A stretch of 64,000 nt of DNA, taken from NCBI RefSeq assembly GCF_000315625.1, contig NW_005434646.1, forward strand, positions 183,192 through 247,191, given 5' to 3'. The notes below the pieces were generated by a model. That model had not been told where the DNA came from, did not search any database, and worked only from the letters and a program-made list of their open reading frames with translations. Position 1 is the stretch's first letter; each line of letters begins with the position of its first letter. The position numbers were made by a program, and so were the translations under genes. This DNA is from Guillardia theta CCMP2712 (taxonomy: Eukaryota > Cryptophyceae > Pyrenomonadales > Geminigeraceae). Positions 51,681 to 63,119 of this stretch are shown here, piece by piece.

Positions 51681-53197
51681 ATGAGCTCCGATCCGAGAGA
51701 GAGGAAGAGGAGCTCAACGGTGTGCATGGTCAGGGTCAGGGTCAGGGTCAGCCCTTCGCCATGGTATCCTCTCGTGCCCCTCGTTCTATTTTGGTCTTGT
51801 GCCATGACCGCCCTGCCTACCCCCTTCTGGAGAGCGAAGGCGCGCCATAGCAGTCTCTGTCTCCACCTCGTGGGAGGCTTCAGCGCGTCTGAACCTCCTC
51901 CTGAGAGAAATGCTAGTAACGAATGGGCTAGGAAGCAAGCAGAGAGGTTCAGAAAGAGGATGAACGCGGATCTGCACAAGGCCTCCAGGTCGGGAGACGA
52001 GGCCCATGTCACTAGGCTGCTTCAGAAGGGAGCTCAGGTGAACTATGTGTCTCCCCTTGTCAACGACAATGCCGGGCCCTGGGACATGCAGGGCTGGACT
52101 GCCATGCACTGCGCTGCCTACTGGGGCCACGCGCAATGTGTGGAGACGTTGTGGGATTGGGGGGCGAGTTTGAGGGCAAGGACCGCGATCCACAACATGA
52201 CTGCACTGCACCTTGCAGCTGTCAACGGGCATGCAGATGTTGTCGACATGCTCTTGGACCGCGGGGCTGAGAAGGATGCGGTGACGTCTGAGCATGATGG
52301 GGGGGGGCGACGGACGGCAGCGCATCTTGCTGCCATGCACGGTCACCACGTTGTGATCCGCATGCTGTGGCAGTACGAGTTCAACTTCACAGTCGAAGAC
52401 GCTGCAGGGATGAGGGCCGTGGACTATGCGAGGGAGAACCAGGATCAGGAGGGAGTCGCGCTGCTGGAAAGGGCAGAAAGGGGAACGGAGGTGGTACAGC
52501 GGCTGACGGGCAAGGACAAGTCCCGTGTCTACATCAAGGGCAAGTTGCTCGAGGCTGATAAGAGACCCAAGGAAGGCGTTCGAGTCTTCCCCCGCGAGCT
52601 CCCGATATGCTCGGACTCGACGGCCACTGAGTCAGGCTATTCCAAAGGAGGAGGGTACTACCAGAACTACTGCAGCCGTATCGTGTCCAAGTACCCGATC
52701 TACGAGCCTCTGACTTGCACGTCGAGTGCCCCGATGACGGAGTTGGATGGCAAGAAGGTGCCTTACTTCGAGAAGTACTGGCATCCTCGCATGAGCCTCA
52801 AGCGCCTGGGCAGGCAGATGGATATGGGAGAGATGCTTGCGCCGGAGTTCACCTCCTTCCCTTCCACAGCCTCCAAGAGGAGAAGGTCGCAGGACAGCGA
52901 GCTGCTGGAGGGACAAGGCAACGAGGGGCACGAGAGGGGGAGTTCGATACTGGATACCTTGAGGCGAACGCACGAGGAAGTGAAGGAAAACTTGCCAACG
53001 GGAGAGCAGACGCCTGGCCAGGAGCGGGGGATGTACAACGCGATGCCGTCGTGCAGCGACTCCCTGGAGGAGGAAGGAACATGGGTCCCCAGGTAGGAGA
53101 TCCTCCTTGAGCTGTCCGCTGATCATTGAGCCTGCTCCCTACCAGGGACAAAAAAGGAATGCAGGGTGATCCTGAAAAGCAGGAGGTTGAGAAGTAA
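51681..53197 (+). CDS. ankyrin-repeat protein
   Basis: Two exons, 51681-53092 and 53146-53197 (phase-consistent, adding about 16 residues ending QEVEK); 487 aa. N-terminus with hydrophobic stretch WYPLVPLVLFWSCAMTALP, possibly a membrane anchor or signal. Four ankyrin repeats follow: ADLHKASRSGDEAHVTRLLQ, GWTAMHCAAYWGHAQCVETL, MTALHLAAVNGHADVVDMLL and RTAAHLAAMHGHHVVIRMLW, then YARENQDQEGVALLERAE. The C-terminal 200 residues (GGYYQNYCSRIVSKYPIYEP, KKVPYFEKYWHPRMSLKRLG) are not recognised. The 315-bp gap to the Rieske gene start suggests a bidirectional promoter. Alternative starts downstream (ATG near 51804) cannot be excluded. Confidence 0.75.
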
Positions 53198-53494
53198 GAA
53201 AATCTCTCGTTTGCACGTGAAACTAACGCTCTCCCTAGTTTTTGGTCGAATTTTTTGTCATAGAGGAGGCGGCGGAAGGAGGGAAGGAGCAACGAAGAGA
53301 CGGGGGGAAGGGGGGAGGTATTGGGAAAGAATGGAGGGAGGTAGAACAGGATAAGTGTTCTCAATTGCTTGCCCATGAAATGCAAATGAGACTTGTATAA
53401 ATTGGAAGTGATGTGAAATCGAGATAAGCATTGTCTTGATTTACTGAGAACAAGATAATTTACACCCGCGCGATCGCTCAACCCATTTCTTGGA
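53198..53494. other. convergent 3' spacer
   Basis: AT-richer sequence between the ankyrin gene (+) and phytoene synthase (-), with a GGAGGAAGG tract (53265-53345). Nothing else. Confidence 0.6.
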
Positions 53495-55167
53495 TTAACA
53501 AGCTACATCCCCCCCGGTCAAGTTGGATTCCTGACAGTCGTCGACAGTCAGATCGCACTCTACCAGCTTTACAGCAAAGAATGGGATGATGAAAAGGGAG
53601 AGGGAAGAGGAGGAGGGAGAGGGGGAGGAGGAGGCTGAAGGAGAAACGGACCCTTACCTTCAGCAGTGGCAAGATGTCCTTGAGGAGGAACTCACACTCA
53701 GGAAGAACAGGTTCACTGCAGATATCCCGAGGAGGGCGGACAAGCTCCGCGCATGCCTGAGAGCAAGTCAAGGCTCCTCGTCCTCCTCGCTGCGCATGCG
53801 CGCACCCGGATCGCCAGCAAGATCTTCTTCTTCTTGGAGACGACCGTCCTTCTTGAGATGCTATCGAACGAATTCTTCTTGAGCTTTGTACCTTTGGTAA
53901 GGAGCAGATGGTCAGGCAAGCAGGTGTGGAGGGAGAAGGAGGCAGGCAGGCATCGATGATCGATGCTAGAGGGGAGCGAGGTGGTGGGAAAGGACAGAGA
54001 GGCAAGCTAGGCGACAGAAGGATTGGCAGGACAGCAGAAACAGAAGTACAAGGAGTGGAAGGAGGATACATGCATGTTACCGATCTCAGAGTATATCAGA
54101 CGAGCAGCTCGGATCGCAACCCGGCACGACAGCGGCAGCATGGAGATCCCATGATCCGCACGTTGGTAGAGCATGTCGGCCCTGACCTGCTCGCCGTTCC
54201 CTCCCATCAGCCACTTCCTCCACCGCACCAACAAACTCACCAGTAGCCTCTCGATCACTCTGGCGAGCCCAGGGCTGTGCCGCGGTTCCCTCAGCAGGTC
54301 CTTAGGGTCAATCCCCTCCTCCCTCAGCCACTCCGAAGGCAAGTAGACCCTCCCATTCCTCGCGTCCTCCCCCACATCGCGCGCGATGTTAGTCAGCTGC
54401 ATCGCTGCCCCGAGGTCGAAGGCCCGGGCAAACGTGACTCCGCACTTCCCCCCCATCAGGATGGTCATCATCCCCCCAACGCTCGCAGCCACTCGGGCAG
54501 AGTAGGCGATCACGTCGCTATAGCTCTCGTACTTCACCTTGTCCAGGTCCCAACGGAATCCCTCCAGCATCGCATCCAGCAGCGACTTTGGGATCTCGAA
54601 GGCACGCACCACAGCTGAGAACGCTCGGTCCACCTGGTTGTCATTGGGGTTCCCGTCATAGGCATCTGCCAGTCGCTTCTCGAGCAGCTGCAGCCGAAGC
54701 TTCGCTCCTTCCACGTTCCCCTCGTCCACATCATCGTCAGCCTTGCGGCAGAAGGAGTAGAGGGCTATAGCCGGCCCTCGCATCCAGCTAGGGAGGAGGA
54801 GGCTGGCGAGGAAGAAACTCTTCGAACCCACCCTCATGACGTCCTCACAGAAGACCACGTCTGAGTCCCAGGTGGGGTCGTACTGTCTCAGCAGGGAGAG
54901 GCGAGCAGCGAGGTTGTTCGTTTCGTCGCTGTAGATGACATGCCCGAGGAAGCGGATGGCGGAGAAGCCGACAGCGAAGTTGAAGGCGACGTAGAAGAAG
55001 TTGGAGATGATGATGATGGCGTTGTCGTGAGTTGACTCGATGTAGAGCTTGACAGGATCCCCGATGAAAGACTTGATGATGGAAACGATAACCCACCCGA
55101 CAAGAGAGTACGAGATCAGCCACATCATGAAGATGAGCAGCCTGGCGTTGGATATGCTCTTTGACAT
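53495..55167 (-). CDS. PSY: phytoene synthase, with an N-terminal membrane region
   Basis: Four exons: 55167-54081, 53891-53806, 53756-53658, 53566-53495; 447 aa. The trans-isoprenyl diphosphate synthase fold is clear: GSKSFFLASLLLPSWMRGPA, first Asp-rich motif RKADDDVDEGN, RAFSAVVRAFEIPKSLLDAM, VAASVGGMMTILMG, second motif TNIARDVGEDARNGRVYLP, then YQRADHGISMLPLSCRVAI. It condenses two geranylgeranyl diphosphates to 15-cis-phytoene, the first carotenoid step. Unusually, residues 1-80 hold two hydrophobic spans (LLIFMMWLISYSLVGWVIVS and IIIISNFFYVAFNFAVGF) rather than a simple transit peptide. The C-terminal exons (NSFDSISRRTVVSKKKKILL) complete the fold. An upstream exon encoding plastid-targeting sequence may be missing. 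Confidence 0.85.
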
Positions 55168-55279
55168 GATGATGCTCGAAGGGGCTAGCCGTCTTCGGAT
55201 GTCAAGTTGAGGTTTCTCACAGCCAAAGATTCACGTTGGACCAAGGCTCATCACAGAAGCGGAAGATGGGGGATGAAAG

Positions 55280-55784
55280 GCGATCCGAGCAAGTGTCCTG
55301 GAACAAGAGAGCAAGTCAGAAGGGCGGGTCGTGGAGATTCGTGGAGGCAAGTACAAGATGAGGCTAGTGGGGAGAGGAGATAGTGTCGAAGGTATGCTGC
55401 AGGAGTTTTCCTTGCATGAACTAGCTAATGCATTGTTGTTTCTATGCTGTTCTCACGCGGAGAACCATCAGGTAATCGATCACGGTAAGCTAAACACCGA
55501 TGCAATTGGTACAGGACTATCAGTGGAAGGGAAAACTGATTTTTGTTCTGAGAACAAGTGAGACGTCTGAAGAACAATCTGCCGCTCTGAAAGAAATGGT
55601 TCCTTCTATATCAGTACCAGCCAGGACCATACAAGCTTTCGCCGACATGAACGACAGTTTCAGAATTGCCTACTGGTTCAACAGGAGATCTTCAAGTGAT
55701 ATCTCCTTAGAAATCGTCTACTTTATCTCCGGCATCTATGGAAAGATTGATGTCACACTGTCTACATATTACTCAGGACATTGA
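55280..55784 (+). CDS. unidentified protein, divergent from phytoene synthase
   Basis: Two in-phase exons: 55280-55471 and 55515-55784, joined by a 43-nt GT-AG intron, giving about 154 codons with stop TGA at 55784. The joined protein reads smoothly: GRVVEIRGGKYKMRLVGRGD, MLQEFSLHELANALLFLCCS, QWKGKLIFVLRTSETSEEQS, MNDSFRIAYWFNRRSSSDIS. The first exon has no ATG start in frame at its 5' edge (TGA just upstream), so an earlier exon is needed. Family not recognised. Confidence 0.4.
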
Positions 55785-57240
55785 AATAGTTGTAGCTATC
55801 ACAGATTTCTATCTCATGTTCTCTTCTAATCTTCTTCTCCTCTTCTTCTCCTCTTCTTCTCCTCTTCTTCTCCTCTTCTTCTCCTCTTCTCCTCCTCTTC
55901 CTATCTTCTCCTCTTCACATCCAATCTCATTCTCGTCTTGTTTGCTTCTCGTCATCAAATCGTCTGATCCTCTCGTCATCTCATCGTCTGATCCTCTTGT
56001 CGTCCATGTCGCTTCCCTGCCTCCCCGCTCTTCATCTGAGGCATCGGCCATGCCTTGAGACTCAACTCGTTGGTCGCGTGAGGGGTTCCGGCAAAATGCT
56101 ATTTGGGTTGATTTGATGGAAATATTTGTCTCGAATTTGAAAGTTGTAGAAGAAAATATATATTTGGTTCATATTTCACAATTCTGCCCCATCCTTGTGA
56201 ATTCCGTATGGAGCTTTTTCATGCACTCCACCCCACCCCCCGAGGAAATGAAGGTACCCTCAAATGATACCTGAACCCCTTCTTTGTACCTTTTACTACC
56301 CCGCCAAATCATACAACAATAACTGGATATTCTGAAGTACCCACCGATACGACTGGGATTTGTCAGCTACAGGACCCCCCTACCCCCTTATTTGTAGGCA
56401 TTTGATGCCTTTAGGACCCCCGACTCGGAACTTGAAAGTCGGACTCTCACGGCACTCGGAGTTCAGTACACCCCCCGGGCCCCGGGCCCGGGGCCCGACT
56501 CCCCGGACTCCGGGCGCCCCGGACTGACCAACTGGCAAGTCCCCGGGCGGATCGCCTATCAATGATTACCCTACCCTACCCCCCAATATCTCTTTTAATT
56601 TGGTGGGATTACCAGGGGTGATCTGAGAGCCTCACGGCTGACTAGAAGTGGCCCTTTGCCGCTGGAAGGGCCTATTGATGACCCTACCCCTACCCCCTAA
56701 AATCCTTGGACCCCTACCTCCACCTCACCCCCCTGCTTCACAGGAAGGCACTACCCCCTGCCGAGTCTGACTTTAAAGATTTGCCGCTACTAGTGTCGCA
56801 GTGGGTGGGTGCGTTTTGAGCCCCCGGGCCTCTTTGGAGGCCGTGGAGGGAGGGGGTACTGTAGACCCCTGGTTCTTTGAAGCACAGGGGTGGTGTGTGA
56901 GCCACCGTGTGTACCGCTGGCCCTTAAGGGGTCACGGGTACCATTATTAGGTTAGGGAGGTAGGGGTGTGTCCTCATGAAGGGTAGGGTACGGGCACGGT
57001 AGGCCGTGCAAGGAGCCGAGTCTACGGTCCCTCAGTAGTAATAACGGGTAGTACTCCATTAGTTCAGTAGTGTCTGGATTTCAACGCAGGTGAAAGATAG
57101 GGGGTGGGTGTGCAGGGGGTCATATCTTCAGGGTGGGTGATGATGCAGACTAGGGTAGGGGTGGATGCGAAGGATCAGTAGTATAGGGTGACAAGAAGGG
57201 CCCGGGTTGGTTCATTTCTGAGTAAAAGTTTCATGCTGGG
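55785..57240. other. gene-free stretch: CTTCTC repeat, C/G-strand islands and GC palindromes
   Basis: 55830-55910 is a (TTCTCCTCT)n tract. 56200-57180 is dominated by telomere-like or G-run words on both strands (CCCTACCCCC, ATTACCCTACCCTACCCC, GGTTAGGGAGGTAGGGG, GGGTAGGGTACGGG). 56460-56560 is an extreme GC palindromic block (CCCCGGGCCCCGGGCCCGGG). No gene. Confidence 0.7.
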
Positions 57241-59161
57241 ATGGGAGCGACAGTGATCAAGGCGGCGCAAGCCGTGGGGATAGAGGAGAAGCCAGAGCAG
57301 AAGAAGCCGGTAAGTAAGCATGCGATTGATGTCGGCGAGAGATGTCCTGTAGCTTGCTGCTCGATGCTGCGATTGCAGCGGAAGAGCATTGACTGCAGTT
57401 GAAATGATGGTGGAGAGGTTGTATCGGTGATTCATGCTGCGGTGTCTCAATTTCTAGCACTTTGAGGATGAGCCATGGAAATGATATCCTCATGTTCATT
57501 GTTAGTCGTGATATGTCCCAATTCTCTCCTCCCAAACTGTACTTTGTTCCATCTTGTTCCATTTGATTGTGATTGGCGAACACATGGCTGTGTCGATGTG
57601 TGAGTACTTGGAAGTTCAAGCTGGTGTTAACAAAGTTTTCGTTCCAGGTTCTGCCAGGAGAGGTTGAAAAGTCCATCGCCCTTGGTCGCTCTGCATTGAT
57701 TCGCAATCAGAAGAAAGCAGCCATCAACCTGTGAGTCGGAACTCTCACTCCATTGAATCGACATGCTCACTTGCTATGCTCTAGCGCCCGCATATCCAAG
57801 GACAGTGACCGAGTGAGAAATCACATCGTGGATGAAGGCGGCCTCGGACCACTGATACAGATGACGCACTCCAAGTCATTGGAAGTACAAACATGCGCAG
57901 TGAAGACTCTGGCAGAGGTTGTTTGACTCGGTGGATGGGATTTCATGACTGACCTCGTGCCCGCCCAGCTCGCCAAGACGAGTAACAACAGGCAGAAGAT
58001 GCTTGAAAATGGAGCGATACTTCCCCTGTTGGAAGGTCTGAAGCACAAATCCTACGAAGTCCGAGGGGTACTCCAACACAATCTTGCCATCACTTGCTCT
58101 CCCTGATTCCCTGTTCCGCAGGCTGCGGTTGCAGGGTTAGGGCAGATTGGCAGGTTGGAAGAAGCGAGGTTCCGCGTCATTGCAGAAGGAGCGACACAGG
58201 GGTGAGGGTGTGTGTCGGATCTGAGCCTCTCTCATAGCTGCCCAGGATCGTCAAGTTCTTGCTTGAGGGGGACAAGGACAATTCTTTGGAAGACGAGATC
58301 ATGTGTCTGGAGACAATCTACCAACTGTCACAGCATCCCAAGAATCACACTCGAATGGTGAAGGACAACATCTTGCCAGCGCTGTTCGACGTGGTGCACT
58401 CGTCGTTGAAGTCAAACAAGCACAAGACGTTGGCCATGAAGACCATCTCCGAGCTCTGCAAACATGAGGGTAACCACAAAAAGATCATGGACTTCGATCA
58501 GCAGAGCGGGATCAAACGCATCATCAAGTTGTGCGAATATTACCATGATGCTGTCCGTATCTATGCGGCGAAATCTGTGGAGTTCCTTGCTGTCAACCCT
58601 TTCTTGGTGCAGAAACTGACAGAAGAAGGGGTGAGGACTTTGCATTTTTGTGCTTCCTTGGAGAGCCTCACCCGCAAATATCGTTACAGGTCTTGGATCC
58701 TTTGAAAGACATGATCAAGTCTGATAAGCAGAACGTCGTGGCTGCAGCAGTGCACGCTCTTTGTGCGTTAGCAAGAGATTCTCAGAACCAGGTCCTCATC
58801 GCGCGGAAGAATTTAATTCCTCATCTTCTCAAGAAAGCAAACTGCGGGGTAGACGAGATCGAACAGGGGATTACTCTCACCCTCGCACTCTTGGCGCAAT
58901 CCAACATCAACCGGCCCAAGATCATGTTCCATGGAGGTTTCAAGCCTCTGATCTACAATGCACAATATGGGTCCGCCTCATTGCTTGTATGCGAATCATA
59001 TTTGAACCGACCTCTGCAGGAAGACGGACGAAGTGCGGAAGCGATCTCAAAGCGTGCTGACGTCTCTCTTCAAGCTGCCGGGAGCCAAGAGAGACGAGCT
59101 CGTGCGTCGAGCTGCCAACAAGTTCAAAGAGGGACTGAAGATGCGCCGTAGTAAGAGCTGA
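57241..59161 (+). CDS. armadillo-repeat protein
   Basis: Eight exons: 57241-57309, 57648-57730, 57785-57917, 57969-58067, 58122-58201, 58246-58630, 58690-58970, 59020-59161; 423 aa. All junctions are in phase. Consecutive ARM repeats are visible: NHIVDEGGLGPLIQMTHSKS, VQTCAVKTLAELAKTSNNRQ, MLENGAILPLLEGLKHKSYE, VRGAAVAGLGQIGRLEEARF, then LEDEIMCLETIYQLSQHPKN, LPALFDVVHSSLKSNKHKTL and VVAAAVHALCALARDSQNQV. A basic C-terminal tail ends NKFKEGLKMRRSKS. No catalytic domain. Protein-protein scaffold; the subfamily (importin-like, axonemal or other) cannot be told. Confidence 0.85.
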
Positions 59162-59442
59162 CCTGTCTTGCACCTTCCATCTCCCTGATGCACACTTACC
59201 AGCAAGCCTTGTCAGCAAAGAAGAGTACAGGGAATCCAAGGCCGTGCAGGTTTTCCCTCGAGAGGAAGGGGAGCTGGTCACTGACTCATTGCAGGCATCT
59301 CAACTTATCTTTGGACAAGGAGGAAATGACGAGGATTCGTCGGACGAGGATTGAGGGTTCGAATGATGCTCAATGTACCGCTAGTCTCAACTGTAACTGT
59401 AGTATTCTTTTTTGTTTGTTTTTTCTTTCGACTTTATTCATG

Positions 59443-61304
59443 TCATGTCCGGATCTGCTGACTATCAGGCATCAATGCCTCGTTGTGCAGCTTTACGAGG
59501 TCGTGCATGAAAGATCTGGTATTATGCACTGTGTTGCTCCCAAGAATCACCTGCATCCCCCGACCCTGCTGCTCCTTGTTGAACTCAGCCACGCAGCGGG
59601 CCTCTGCGTAACTCGTCCCTCCCACCATGAACACGATGAGGTTCTGTGGCCGCACGGCCGCGGTCTTCTGCTGCCCCAGGATCTTGAACTCGTTTTCCCT
59701 TAGAGCATTCAGGCCCGCAAGTTTGATGGCAGACAGCCGGGCCTGGAGCAGAGGTTCGTACCTCATGAGCACGTTGGAGACGCCCTTCAGCCCCTCCATC
59801 TGCTTCCTCACGATCGTCTTCGCTGCACCCACGACCGTGTTCTTATTGAAGATGTCGCTGCCTCTCACCGCTACCCCCGCGTACTTTCGTAGGAGGCCAA
59901 CGGTTCTCAGCAGCGCATCGTCGATGCCGCAGTCCTTCAAACTTCGTTCCAGGAACCGGATCTCCCTCTCCCCCTCCAGCTGGTATCGCAAGGAGTACAG
60001 CAGCACGAGTCGCAGCTTGTCTTCAAGGGGAACGTTGTTGTCTTCCACAAACGTCTCGACGCGGTTGAAAGCCTCCGTCAGGTTTTCGTTGCACGCGAGC
60101 TCCTGCTCCAGCTCTGACATGTCGAACAAGTTCCGCTCTGAGGTCACTCTGCTCAGTGCTGACGTCAGCGTCACGTGCTTCGCCACCATCCCCTCCTGCC
60201 TCTTGAACTCAGGGTAGTTCTCCATGAACCTCTGAATGTCCTCGATGCTCTGCAGTTTTGACCTTCCGGCGCCCGACGCTATGCTGCTCCCTTCGTGCTT
60301 TTGAAACTCATCTACCACCTCCTTCAACGCTGATCCAAGCTCACCGAACACCATGTGCTGAGTTGCACGATAAAACTCGTCGTCTTGCACGTTCAACACC
60401 ACCTCTTGCTGCATCATCGTCAGCACAACAAACCTCGTCGGAGGGATGTGACCGCACCTCTTTCGAGCTCGAAGCTTTCGCAACGTCCACTCGGTTGTTG
60501 GTGATCCCCAGGTTCTCGTGGATCATCGCCGTGTATGTCCAGTGGTTGAGCAGAGGCGTGACGGGATCGTCCCGTCGATCAAGGATTAGCAGCGCCGTGT
60601 TCGACTTGTTGTTGTTTCCAAAGTGAAACAAGTCGAAGTCGGAGGTGTTGTTGCCTGTTGACACTCGATCCTCTATCTCCTCGGCTATCCTCTGCGCAAT
60701 CATGCTGTTCTTCTGGTACACTATGGTAGGATTCTGCTTTAGCGCCAGGAGCACTGAGATCAGCCCGTCGCAGATCCGGTCGAAGAGCTGGTGGTTCCAG
60801 GAGGGAGCCTCGAGGGGCATGCAGGAGGGCTCGTTGAGCACGAAGAGGTCGGGCGATAGAGGGAAGAAGTCCATGTAGATCTCCTGCACCTGCCTGACAA
60901 CCTGCATGGCAGGGTCAGCGAGGTCTTGGTAGCCGAGGCTGCCGCACCTGACGCACATCCGCCTTGGCAAGCTCCTGGATCTGATGGTCTTGGACGGTGT
61001 TGGTGAAGAACAGGTGGTACTCGTCGAACTTTGCCTCTCCCAACTCTCGCACGAGCGCCTTCATGTTGTCAGATGTAGGGCGGAGGATGCAGATAGCCCT
61101 GAAGCCGCCGATGCTCTTCCTCCCCTCGTTGTCGATGCGATCGATGGAGTAGATCTGATACTCCAGCACCTGAGTTTGACTACAGACCAACCCGACCATG
61201 CTCATGGTTTCCTTGTCCAGCAGAAGCGCTTTCATGCCCATTACGCTGCCGATTACCTTGGTCAGGACAAACCATCTCGAAGCCGCAGTCACGTCCAGCG
61301 ACAT
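59443..61304 (-). CDS. VPS45: VPS45, Sec1/Munc18-family SNARE regulator
   Basis: Three exons: 61304-60948, 60901-60458, 60402-59443; 586 aa, close to the family's usual ~570. Landmarks: GMKALLLDKETMSMVGLVCS, ICILRPTSDNMKALVREL, LFHFGNNNKSNTALLILDRR, DDPVTPLLNHWTYTAMIHE, LGITNNRVD, FMENYPEFKRQEGMVAKHVT, MSELEQELACNENL, RKYAGVAVRGSDIF and the C-terminal VILGSNTVHNTRSFMHDLV. It binds Tlg2/syntaxin-16-type SNAREs for trans-Golgi to endosome fusion. The N-terminal 10 residues (SLDVTAASRWFVLTK) are lineage-specific. It faces the ARM gene tail to tail across a 281-nt spacer. Confidence 0.95.
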
Positions 61305-61587
61305 TGAGCTGTTGAGAGGGAATTTAGCGAAATGGCAGCCAGGTCAGGGACACGACAAGACAAACCTGGACGTCGACTTGCTCATCGTTGGCTTGAAATC
61401 TCTGATATCAATCTGTTGGAACGAACTTGCGATCAGAGCTTTTTACAGAATCTTTGACTACCTCTGGAATTTCATCGCCTGCTCTTCTCATTTGCATCAC
61501 ATTCTATCCTGCTGCTCCTGCTGCTCCTGCTGCTCCTGCTTCTGATCTTCGTGTTCCTGCTCCTTCTCCTGCTCCTGCACCTGTACT

Positions 61588-61620
<33 letters not shown>

Positions 61621-61649
61621 TTTCTCCTGTACTCTCCTGCTCCTTCTCT

Positions 61650-61686
<37 letters not shown>

Positions 61687-61983
61687 CACCTGCATTCATC
61701 GCGTCACCTTCCATGTTTCGCCGAGTTTTCTTCCTACATCCACACCACCTCTCACCTTATATAATTAGTAAATGAAAATATTTCAGCTAAAACTTTATCA
61801 TAGTAATATTAACTCAACTTTTTCTAGAAGTATGAAAAGGGGGGATGGGGGTCATCGTCGCTGTGTGAAGAAAAATGCAGGGAGGCGAGGGGGGAGGACG
61901 ATGAAGATGCGAGGAGGCGAGACAGGAGGGAGGACGGAGGAGGGAGGATCTGAACGGAGAAAGAGTGGAGATGATGGTAGAAC
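61305..61983. other. divergent spacer with (CTGCTC)n tract
   Basis: Between VPS45 (-) and the NAA10-like gene (+). (CTGCTC)n and variants at 61507-61685, then an AT-rich stretch (61750-61830) and GGAG-rich 61880-61960. No gene. Confidence 0.7.
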
Positions 61984-63024
61984 ATGCTAAAACATCTGTC
62001 CATGAGCTCGGCAAGCACTCGGGTGCTCCTCCTGTTCCTGTACGCACTGCTCTCGTGTGTCACCAGCCTAGGGGAGCAGGAGCTTCTGGGAGGGTCTGCC
62101 CACAGCAGAAGTCAAATTTCAGCTCCCCTCCTTGAGCTGAGGCGTCAAGGAGCCTGCAAGCTGGACTCACGAGCCCTGCGACCGCCAGGGTTGAGAGGAG
62201 GGGAAGGGGTTTCAGTCCTACAGCGTGCCGGGCAGGACAGCACTTCGGATCTCTTCGACAGGTTCTCGTGGAGCATGAATCTCTCCCGCTCGACACTTGA
62301 TGGGGTCGAGCATCTCTCAGTTCGGATCCGACAAGCCTGCGTCAACGACGTGGTTCACCTGCACCGCATGAACCTGATCTGCCTGGCTGAGAACTATCAC
62401 TCTCAGTACTTTATCGTCTCGATACTGAGGTGCCCAACGTTGACTTGGATCGCCGAGGTGCTCGAGGAGGACGCTGTGCTAGGGAGATTCTGGAGACCTG
62501 TCGGATACGTGTTCGGGAGGACTCAGCAACCTGAGAATGCGTCTGTCTACGATCTTTTCAGCCATCCGGCAGCGGACAGTGAAGTGGAAGGGCAGATAAC
62601 TTCGCTTGCAGTCCTGAAGAAGTACAGGAGTCTACATCTCGGCCGCAAGCTGATCCAGCGCTGCATGACGGCCATGACGGAGTTCTACGACGTGAGGAGG
62701 TGCTGCCTGCATGTCCGGGTGAGCAACAAGGCGGCGATGAAGCTCTACTGCGATGTGTTCAACTTCCAGGTGGAAGGCGTGAGGAGCAGGTAAGGAAGAG
62801 GAGCGTGTTGTTGAGCCGTTGTACCATCTTGTGCGCCCTGCCGTGCATGAATGCTGCTCTAAATGCTGTTTCCTCGCCCTGACGTCTTGTCTGTGGTCAG
62901 GTACTACCCTGACGGAGAAGACGCCTATTTCATGTCGATGGACCTCACTGGATGGATCGCAGAGGAGCACCAGGAGTTTGCTAACCAGCAGCAGTTCATG
63001 TCAGAACATACGGCCATAGTATGA
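61984..63024 (+). CDS. NAA10-like N-alpha-acetyltransferase with N-terminal signal peptide
   Basis: Two exons, 61984-62789 and 62901-63024, 309 aa. The GNAT core matches NAA10 (ARD1), the catalytic subunit of NatA: VRIRQACVNDVVHLHRMNLI, LICLAENYHSQYF, GQITSLAVLKKYRSLHLGRK (acetyl-CoA R/K-x-x-x-x-G-R/K loop, here with Leu-His-Leu-Gly), RCCLHVRVSNKAAMKLYCDV and FNFQVEGVRSRYYPDGEDAY. Unlike cytosolic NAA10 (~235 aa) it has about 100 extra N-terminal residues starting with a signal peptide (STRVLLLFLYALLSCVTSLG), so it should enter the secretory route or, in this lineage, plastid or periplastid compartments. No FAP motif is seen right after the signal; a Gln/Ser/Arg-rich stretch follows. Confidence 0.82.
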
Positions 63025-63119
63025 GCTTGTAATCGTATTCTTTCATCTTTCACTGTTTCACATCCATTGCTTTATGTACACCTGATCAACCGGAAACCTC
63101 ATCCAAGTTGCTATGCCGA

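Noticed and set aside
56200-57180. A true interstitial telomere array
   Set aside because: The CCCTA-like words are irregular and mixed with CCACC and GGGGT runs; no perfect tandem run of a telomere unit was found.
59627-60217. Plus-strand 196-aa Ser-rich frame
   Set aside because: Antisense to VPS45 exon 3, whose conserved motifs are on the minus strand.
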